Of a stretch of 5,050 nucleotides of DNA, positions 1 through 5,050 are shown in pieces. The notes under the pieces are model-generated. The model had not been told where the DNA came from, made no database searches, and saw nothing but the letters and a program-made list of their open reading frames with translations. Origin of the DNA: an uncultured Verrucomicrobiota bacterium (GTDB lineage Bacteria; Verrucomicrobiota; Kiritimatiellia; RFP12; UBA3636); assembly GCA_946534745.1 (NCBI GenBank), contig CAMNDA010000288.1:1-5050 (forward strand), given 5' to 3'. Each line of letters starts with the position of its first letter. Position 1 is the stretch's first letter. The translations under genes were made by a program, and so were the position numbers.

Positions 1-3000
1 CCCGCCCCGGGGTCACCCTCGGCGAAATCCTCTTCTGGAACCGCGCGCTCTCCGCCGAAGAGATCGCGGACGAGATGCACAAGGTCCACGGCGGTCGCGA
101 GCCCGGCCTCACGGGCTGCTACTCGTTCCGCGAAACGGACCTGCAGATCATCCCCGGCTCCGGGACCCGCATCTTCACCGACAAGGCGCTCGGTTCGCGC
201 CACCGCGCCGTCGGCTGCCTCGCCGAGAACGTCGGCCCGCCGCTCCTCGGTACCGGCGTGATCGTCTCCGACGCCGGCACGACGCCGGTCGTCTACGCGC
301 AGAACGACCCGGACGAGCCCGGCTACAACCCGAACGAGGAGCACGGGATCGTCACCGCCGGCTCCGGCGGGCACGTCGCGTGGGCGCTGCGCTCCGACCT
401 CAACATGGACACGTCCTCCGAGCCCGGCGTCCTCGTCGAATACGTCGCGGACGGTCGCAAGGCGATGCGGTGGTTCGGCGTCGCCGTCACCAACGCCCTC
501 TGGCCCGAGCTCGCCGCGCCCTGCACCGCCGGCCTCGCGCTCCCGGGCCCGCACCCGCTCGACACGTTCGACGACCCGTGGAAGAAGGAGACCTACTGGG
601 ACGAACGCGCCGCGATCTCGCCCGGCTTCCGCGACCGCAAGGGCCAGCTCTGGGCTCGCGCCGCGGGCGACCTGCACGTCCACATGTACTACCCGATGCA
701 GGAGGGCTTCGCGTTCCCGTCGCTCGACCTGGACGAGTGGCCCGCCGTCGGCGATCCCGTCCCGTGGCTCTCGCTCCTCGGCGCGGCCCCCACCGGCGAC
801 CCTCTCGCGAACAATCCCGCCGCCTGGCTCTGGCGCTGCTCGTGGCCGGAGAACCCCGTCGAGATCGAGATCGGCCGCACGCTCACCGTCGCCGCCTCGG
901 GCCTGCCCGAGGTCTGGAACGCCAAGTCGATGGCCGTCGTCTGGCCCGCGACCGACGCCGCGCGCGACGCCACCGCGGTCCTCTTCGACCCCACCGTCGC
1001 GCAGACCGCCGGCTTCTCGTCCTCCGACTACGACTCGCTCTCCGCCGCCATCGCCGCGCTCGGCATCAAGACCGGCGCCGGCGGCAACGCGACGCTCCGC
1101 AAGGGCAAGTACTACTTCGACGGCCTTCCGCCCTCGCTCTCCTCGCGCTTCTACCTCGACACCTCGCGCGACCTCGGCGACTGCCTCGTCCTCGTCGGCG
1201 AGCAGGAGGACAACCCCGGCGGCGTCGAGCTGCTGCACGTCAACGTCCCGTCCCCCTCCGAGCGCAAGGTTCTCGAAGGCCTCGTCGACGACACCGCCGA
1301 ATCCGGCGACGTCGCGAAGTGGAAGGCGGCGATCGGGCGGCTCGCCACGGGGCCCGTCCTCCCGAGCCCGCACGAGTCCGTCTCCGTCTTCGAACACCGC
1401 GTCGCCTACAAGCCGCGCGACCACTACGCGCTCTTCACGATGGGCGCCACGAACTACGTCACGCTCGTCGAGAACGACTCCACGAACGAGCTCATGGCCG
1501 TCTCGCCCGGCGACCCGATCCAGATGCGGATCCTCAAGGTCGTGCCGAAGTACTACGTCGGCCGCGTCGTCACGCGCGAGGACCCGCTCAACCTCCTCTC
1601 GCAGCAGCTCTCGATCCTCTACGCCGAGGCCTTCGCAGGCCGGCCCGACGACTACGTCTTCGAGTGGCGCAGCGCGCGCCCGAACGACGACGGCACGACG
1701 CCCACCGATCCCGAGGAGAACTACACGCTCAAGTTCCCGCTCGACGACTCGAAGGGGCTCACCCGCTTCGTCGTCGGCGAACAGGGCGACACCCTCGCGA
1801 ACATGGTGAACACCTACTACGCCGTGCGGTACAAGGCCGCGAACACCAACTCGCCGTCCTACGCCGCGATGGGCGACGCGTGGTCCGCCTGGACCGACCC
1901 GCCCGCGCTCGCCGAGGGCTGGGTGCAGCGCGTCCTGAACAACGTCACGCCCTTCGCGCAGCGGATGCGCGACCTCGAGGAGAACCCCGCCGAGACCGTC
2001 GTCTCGATGGTGCGCCAGGCCGGCCCGCCCTTCGAGGGCGACGTCGCGCTCAACCAGGACAACCTCGCCGAGGTGGGCCTGATCCAGCTCTACGAGACGC
2101 TCCTCGACAAGGCCGAGTCGATGTCGCTCTCGCTCGGGATCGACGACGCCGACGCCAACAAGCAGCTCCAGCTCGCCGTCGGCCGCCTCGCCGACCTCTA
2201 CAACCTGCTCGGCGACGAGGCCTACACCGACGCGCTCAACCCGACGATCGGCTTCGGCGCCAACTTCAACAACCCGTCGATGACGGGCTTCGAGATGGAC
2301 TACGGCGCGCTCTCGTCCGCCCTCTTCTCCTTCGACAACCAGGTCCCGACGCTCCTCGACGAAGAGCTCGCGCTCCTGCGCGGCCGTTCCGGCGCCGACT
2401 CCTCGGGCACGCTCAAGATCTCGCCCTACTACAACCGCCTCGTCTGGAACTTCACCCGCGGCATCACCGCCGGCGAGGTCGCCTACGCGGTGAACTACGA
2501 CATCAGCGGCAGCAACACCGGCCTCATCGACTACCAGCAGGCGGCGCTGATGTACCCGCAGGGCCACGGCGACGCCTACGGCCACTACCTCTCCGCGCTT
2601 TCCGGCTACTACCGCCTCCTGCGCAACCCGTTCTTCACCTGGGGCAAGCCCGCGATGGGCGAGATGGTCGTCGCCGACGTCGCGCTCAACATCGACTACT
2701 ACGACGAGGCGTCCTTCGCCAAGGCCGCGCAGAACGTCGCCAAGGTCGCGCTCGCCGTCGTCGACCGCACCGCGCGCAAGGCCGTGCGCGACTCCGGCGG
2801 CGTCCCCGCCGCCGGCTACCTCGACGAAGACTCGGCCCGCGCCTTCGGCTACGGCGAATGGGCCGCGCGCGGCGGCTACGGCGCCCTCGCCAACTGGGTC
2901 GTCGCCAACTCGCTCCTCCCCGAGAAGCCAACCGCCGGCCGCTACTGGCGCTACGTCTTCGACGGCGACGATTCCTCGGTCGAGATCGCCGGCGACGCCG

Positions 3001-5050
3001 GGGACGAACCGTTCGCGACGCTCTCCGGCGCCTCCCCGTGGACGCTCGAGCTGCAGATCCAGCCCTCCGAGGACGGCCAGACGGCCGCGGGGGAGATGCC
3101 CGTCATCTCCCTCGACGACCGCGAGTCGCGCCGCGTCGGCCTGACGCTCTCCCCGTCGCTCGCGCTCTCGTTCCTCTCCGAGAACATCGTCACCTCCACC
3201 GTGACCTACGACGTCACCTACCTGCTCTTCACCAACTCGCTCGACAACGCCGACGATTTCGACCACTACACCGAGATCGCGATCACCAACGGCACCTCCG
3301 TCGTCGAGTGCGGCTTCTTCGGCCCGAACCCGCCGACCGCGTTCCCGTCGAACTACCTCTTCGCCTCCGCCGTCTCCTCGCCGCCGCCGTTCGAAGGCGA
3401 CTGGCACTGCGCCAACTACGACGAGGACGGCTCCTACGCCCCCTACGCCTACCAGAGCGGCGAGCAGGTGTTCCTTTCCGCCGGCGAGGGCGTCTCGACG
3501 CCGCTCGGCACGCTCGAGGCCGGCGTCCCGACCCACGTCGCGGTCGTCTGCGCGGGCGGCGGCGCGGCGCCCGTCGCCACGCTCTACGACGCCAACGGGA
3601 CGCGCCTCGCCTCCGCGGAGATCCCGCCCTTCGACCCCGTCGGCGTCCGCGCCGCGGCGCTCGGCGGCGGCTTCGCCGGCGAAATCGCCGAGCTGCGCCT
3701 CTGGCGCGGCGTCGCGCGCACCGAGGAGCAGCTCCGCGACAAGCGCGAATACGTCTCGCCCCTCTCCGCCGGCCTCGCGCTCTACCTGCGCGGCCTGGCG
3801 CCCGTGCCGTCCCGCGCCGTCGCCGACGAGACCGACGCCGCCCTCCTCTGGGACGTCTCCGGCGGCGCGTGGAAGGCCGCGCGCGAAAGCGGGATGGCCG
3901 TCACGTTCGAGGACGAGGGCCTGCGCCGCATCGACCGCGGGTCCGTCGCCGAGCTCGACTCCCTCGCCTCGATGGTCCCCGCCATCCAGAAGGCCCTCGA
4001 CCGCCTCGATTCCGGCCTGAACCCGCTCGGTCTCTCGCCCGACGCCATTCCGTTCGACCTCACGCCGGTCGGGATGGACGACGGCTCCTCCTCGCACTAC
4101 GAGCAGATCCGCGAACGCGCCGGCACCGCGCTCGCCAACGCCCGCCGCGCCCTCGACCGCGCCCAGTACTTCGCCTCGCGCACGCGGCTCCTCCAGGAGT
4201 CGCAGTTCTCGCGCGAGAACCAGCTCGAGACGATGGAGCTCGAGGCCAAGAACAAGCTCATCGAGTACTTCGGCTATCCCTACGCCGGCGACATCGGACC
4301 CGGCGGCACCTACGAGCAGGGCTACGACGGCCCCGACGTCTACCACTACATGTGGATGGACCCGACCGACTACGGCCTCACCGACGTCGAGGACACGACC
4401 GTCGCGACCATCGTCTTCTACGAGGGCGCGACGACGTGGGGCAACTTCGTCCCCGACCTCGAGGGATTCGACGACGTCGACGAGACGAAGGTCCGCACCA
4501 ACGACGTGAGCGCCACGGGCATCGTCCTGAAGCCCGCCAACATCACCGGCCGCCGCCGCGCCAACGGCAAGATCCAGGACGCCTTCGGCGAGTTCCTCCT
4601 CGCCTACAGCTCCTTCAAGCGCGGGATGACGGACTACGACTACGCCACGAGCCAGTTCAAGTACGAGCTCAACGCCGCCAAGTCCAAGTACACGCGCGAC
4701 ATGCTGATGCACGCCGTCAACGCCGCCAACTTCATCCTCGACTACGCCTCGTCCGCGGCGGAGACCGCCCTGAAGATTTCGATCAATTCGCTCGAGGCCG
4801 CCGGAAAGCTCTCCGAGGAGAGCGTCAAGACCGTCGAAGCGGCCCTGCCGACCATCTCCGGCGCCGGGATGACCGTCAACATCGACCCCAGCGCGCTCGT
4901 GAAGGGTCCCGTCCGGGCCACCTACACGGCACTCAAGGGGACGCTCGAAGGCGGCAAGCTCGCCGCCAAGGACGCCCTCGTCCTGACGCAGGCGTCCTAC
5001 GACTGGCGCGCCATCGCCAACGAAATCATCGAGAACGTCAACGAGGGCTT
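1..5050 (+). CDS. Giant multidomain LamG-containing protein of unknown function, partial at both ends
   Basis: One frame is open across the entire window with no stop in 1,682 codons. It is entered in mid-gene (bases 1-2 finish an earlier codon) and left in mid-codon, so neither start nor stop can be chosen. Order of parts: end of a LamG domain (residues 1-42), NPNEEH module (43-262), beta-rich segments (263-638), helical Tyr/Trp-rich core (639-979), second LamG domain (980-1264), long helix with an FGYPY turn (1265-1459), acidic beta segment (1460-1519), terminal helical region (1520-1682). There are only eight cysteines (39, 72, 174, 279, 394, 1103, 1136, 1183), and a sample of residues 540-639 has 16 Asp/Glu against 8 Lys/Arg. 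No membrane-spanning stretch and no catalytic motif were recognised. Third positions are almost all C or G, uniformly along the gene, so nothing suggests a recent internal insertion. Known of the family: LamG jelly-rolls are usually extracellular ligand-binding domains. Inferred: an exported or surface recognition protein. An adhesin, a glycan-binding scaffold or a large toxin component are all possible. The coding call is very secure; the function is not. Confidence 0.93.
3..128 (+). other. C-terminal end of a LamG/concanavalin A-like domain (first copy)
   Basis: Residues 1-42 show the classic end of a LamG-type jelly-roll: a final beta strand GEILFWNRALS, then a short acidic helix AEEIADEMHK, then a Gly-Glu-x-Gly-Leu turn leading into a strand (GLTGCYSF). 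The same pattern of strand with W-N-R-A-L-S, helix, and 'G-L-x-x-Y' is usual in bacterial LamG domains. The rest of the domain lies upstream of the window. It aligns with the end of the second LamG domain (residues 1226-1263: GEIAELRLWRGVARTEEQL), so the protein carries at least two. The assignment rests on pattern recognition of about 40 residues. Confidence 0.7.
129..788 (+). other. NPNEEH beta-rich module, unnamed
   Basis: Residues 43-262 follow directly on the LamG end. Predicted short strands and loops carry distinctive motifs: PVVYAQN (95-101), YNPNEEHGIV (108-117), VAWALRSDLN (about 126-135), VEYVADGRKAMRWFGV (about 145-160), FRDRKGQLWARAAG (209-222), MYYPMQEGFAFP (228-239) and GDPVPWLSLL (250-259). 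Such dense clusters of Asn, Glu, His, Arg, Trp and Tyr usually mean a conserved binding surface. From memory, strings like NPNEEH, DRKG-W-A and YYPMQ-GF recur together in other giant bacterial proteins of unknown function; I cannot verify this here. No enzyme family is recognised, although the paired Glu-Glu-His could bind a metal or a sugar. Confidence 0.5.
789..1367 (+). other. Beta-rich linker segment with GLPEVW and GLPPSL motifs
   Basis: Residues 263-455. A tryptophan-rich strand region (AAWLWRCSWPENPVEIEIG) leads into LTVAASGLPEVWNAKSMAVVWP, with alternating hydrophobics typical of beta strands. Further on, GKYYFDGLPPSLSSRFYLD (residues 368-386) is followed by a strand LGDCLVLVGEQED (391-403). 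A short helical piece (ERKVLEGLVDDTAESGDVAKW) precedes the next segment. Nothing matches a domain family I can name; the segment looks like a continuation of the module before it rather than an unstructured linker, because aromatic and Gly-Leu-Pro motifs are frequent. Confidence 0.4.
1368..1916 (+). other. Beta-sandwich-like segment, possibly Ig/FN3-like at its end
   Basis: Residues 456-638. Strand-like stretches include DHYALFTMGATNYVTLVEND (473-492), DPIQMRILKVVPKYYVGRVV (504-523) and, after a helical insert DPLNLLSQQLSILYAEAF (527-544), DDYVFEWRSARP (549-560) and MVNTYYAVRYKA (601-612), ending in DAWSAWTDPP (625-634). A strand with F-E-W-R, a later Y-Y-A-V-R-Y strand and a terminal W-S-x-W-T-D-P resemble the B/C, F and G strands of fibronectin type III or related Ig-like folds, in which the last strand often reads W-S. 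This is resemblance only. An unusual feature is the helical insert in the middle of the segment. Confidence 0.35.
1917..2939 (+). other. Helical, aromatic-rich core domain between the two LamG domains, unnamed
   Basis: Residues 639-979 begin with EGWVQRVLNNVTPFAQRMRD, and continue as a series of amphipathic helices (VSMVRQAG, GLIQLYETLLDKAESM, QLQLAVGRLADLYNLLGDEAYTDAL). Then come motif-dense stretches: NPTIGFG (746-752), LLDEELALLRGR (784-795), YYNRLVWNFTRGITAGEVAY (809-828), YPQGHGDAYGHYLSALSGYY (851-870), RNPFFTW (874-880), YDEASFAKAAQNVAKVALAV (900-919) and YGEWAARGGYGALANWVVAN (950-969). Paired helices with Leu, Ala and Tyr suggest an alpha-helical repeat-like bundle, but no TPR or other repeat period is clear. 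I recall related motif strings in giant proteins of unknown function from other bacteria, unverified. The role is unknown; the density of invariant-looking Trp, His, Gly and Arg suggests a specific structural or binding function. Confidence 0.45.
2505..2540 (+). other. Degenerate EF-hand/dockerin-like loop
   Basis: Residues 835-846 (SGSNTGLIDYQQ) fit the spacing of a calcium loop: ligand-type residues at loop positions 1, 3 and 5 (Ser835, Ser837, Thr839), Gly at 6, Ile at 8, Asp at 9 (Asp843). The last position is Gln846 where Glu or Asp is expected, and positions 1, 3 and 5 are Ser/Ser/Thr rather than Asp/Asn. If this descends from a calcium loop it has probably lost tight calcium binding. 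A chance match is quite possible. Confidence 0.25.
2940..3794 (+). other. Second LamG/concanavalin A-like domain, enlarged by an insertion
   Basis: Residues 980-1264. It opens with RYWRYVFDGDDSSVEIAG, a typical LamG start ('aromatic-F-D-G-x-D-x-x-V-E-I'), followed by SPWTLELQIQPSE (1011-1023), the usual second strand. Near the end, THVAVVCAGG (1178-1187), ATLYDANGTRLASAEIPPF (1191-1209), LGGGFAGEIAELRLWRGVAR (1220-1239) and the helix TEEQLRDKREYVSPLSAGLALYLR complete the fold in the standard order. LamG domains are generally about 150-200 residues; this one is about 285, because residues about 1060-1165 form an insertion rich in Tyr, Thr, Asp and Pro with two cysteines (1103, 1136). Known of the family: binding of carbohydrate or protein ligands outside the cell, often calcium-assisted. 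The ligand here cannot be told. Confidence 0.75.
3795..4379 (+). other. Long charged helix ending in an FGYPY-GDIGPG turn motif
   Basis: Residues 1265-1459. After a short post-LamG segment, helices VAELDSLASMVPAIQKALDR and, at residues 1365-1423, a nearly uninterrupted helix of some 55-60 residues (from HYEQIRERAG through KNKLIEYF) dominate. That helix has one Gly and no Pro, is rich in Arg, Glu, Ala, Gln and Leu, and is a coiled-coil candidate. It ends abruptly in FGYPYAGDIGPGGTYEQGY (1423-1441) and then GPDVYHYMWMDPTDYGL (1443-1459), a Gly/Tyr/Pro-rich stretch that probably folds back against the helix or forms a contact surface. The NKLIE-FGYPY-DIG-G-TY pattern looks strongly constrained. 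I know no named domain for it. Confidence 0.45.
4380..4559 (+). other. Short acidic beta segment
   Basis: Residues 1460-1519. Strand-like TTVATIVFYEG (about 1465-1475) and TGIVLKPANITGRRR (about 1505-1519) flank an acidic loop DLEGFDDVDETK. The segment separates the two helical regions and ends in a basic triplet RRR that leads into the next helix. It could be a small beta hairpin inserted in a helical bundle. No domain name applies. Confidence 0.35.
4560..5050 (+). other. C-terminal-side helical region, runs off the window
   Basis: Residues 1520-1682. Helices from KIQDAFGEFLLAYSSFKRGM (1523-1542) and YDYATSQFKYELNAAKSKYT (1545-1564) through MLMHAVNAANFILDYASSAA (1567-1586) and KISINSLEAAGKLSEESVK are followed by a Pro/Gly-containing break (about 1613-1637) and then ALKGTLEGGKLAAKDALVLT and YDWRAIANEIIENVNE (1667-1681). 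The faces are amphipathic and Ala-rich; no segment is long and apolar enough to be a clear membrane span. Such regions form stalks, oligomerisation bundles or, in some large toxins, translocation shafts. Which applies cannot be decided, and the end of the protein is missing. Confidence 0.45.

Noticed and set aside
323..565. Antisense open stretch of 80 codons; likewise at 689-994, 1151-1348, 1859-2062, 2951-3199 and 3782-4063
   Set aside because: All are short, lie wholly opposite the continuous + strand frame, and give Ser/Arg/Pro/Ala-rich products without recognisable motifs. Open antisense frames are expected in DNA with G/C at nearly every third position.
2686..2931. Antisense open stretch encoding an arginine- and serine-rich 81-residue peptide
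   Set aside because: It lies opposite the Ala/Gly/Arg-codon-rich part of the large + strand gene; the Arg-rich, low-complexity product is what the reverse complement of GCC/GGC/GCG runs gives. No domain or ribosome binding site is seen.
1917..2939. TPR, HEAT or similar helical repeats in the core
   Set aside because: Helices are present, but I find no regular period and no TPR-type W-LG-Y-A-F pattern; residues such as LGDEAYTDAL match only loosely.
3960..4379. Internal in-frame ATG codons as possible separate gene starts (for example before the long helix)
   Set aside because: The frame is continuous with no upstream stop, no spacing and no convincing purine-rich ribosome binding site, and domain order reads through without a break.
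4701..4766. Possible membrane span in the helical region around residues 1567-1588
   Set aside because: The stretch contains His, two Asn and Asp within the helix and is amphipathic rather than uniformly apolar.
1..5050. Rhs/YD repeats, hemagglutinin repeats, cadherin repeats or tandem DNA repeats
   Set aside because: No repeated YD-x-x-G-R-L type motif, no calcium-motif repeats and no tandem DNA period were seen; apart from the two LamG ends, internal similarity is not evident.

Overview
The whole window is the interior of one very large protein-coding gene on the + strand. A single reading frame (codons starting at position 3, 6, 9 and so on) stays open from the first base to the last, giving 1,682 complete codons without a stop. 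No start codon, signal peptide, stop codon, promoter, terminator, RNA gene, mobile element, DNA repeat or CRISPR array is visible. There is no intergenic DNA. The true protein is longer than 1,682 residues at both ends. In all entries residue r is numbered within the window, and its codon starts at base 3r.

Layout, left to right. Residues 1-42 are the C-terminal end of a LamG/concanavalin A-like jelly-roll domain. Residues 43-262 are a compact beta-rich module with sharp motifs (NPNEEH, RDRKGQLWAR, YYPMQEGF). Residues 263-455 and 456-638 are further beta-rich segments, the second ending in a possible Ig/FN3-like fold. Residues 639-979 are mostly helical and rich in Tyr, Trp and Gly motifs. 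Residues 980-1264 form a second, unusually large LamG-like domain. Residues 1265-1459 hold a long charged helix that ends in an FGYPYAGDIGPG turn motif. A short acidic beta segment follows, and residues 1520-1682 are again mainly helical and run off the window.

Organism. Base composition is about 70% G+C by eye, and nearly all third codon positions are C or G (CTC, GTC, GCC, CGC, TTC preferred). This indicates a high-GC bacterium. Giant LamG-bearing proteins are common in the PVC group (Verrucomicrobiota, Kiritimatiellota, Planctomycetota) and also occur in Myxococcota and Desulfobacterota. I lean weakly to a PVC-type bacterium but cannot establish it.

Function. LamG domains usually bind carbohydrate or protein ligands outside the cell, so an exported or surface-anchored adhesion/recognition protein is the most economical reading. 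The large ordered core between the two LamG domains carries many motifs that look strongly constrained, and I recall similar motif strings in other giant bacterial proteins of unknown function. I know no named family for it and see no recognisable catalytic site. The helical C-terminal part could be a stalk, an oligomerisation region or, speculatively, a toxin-like translocation element.
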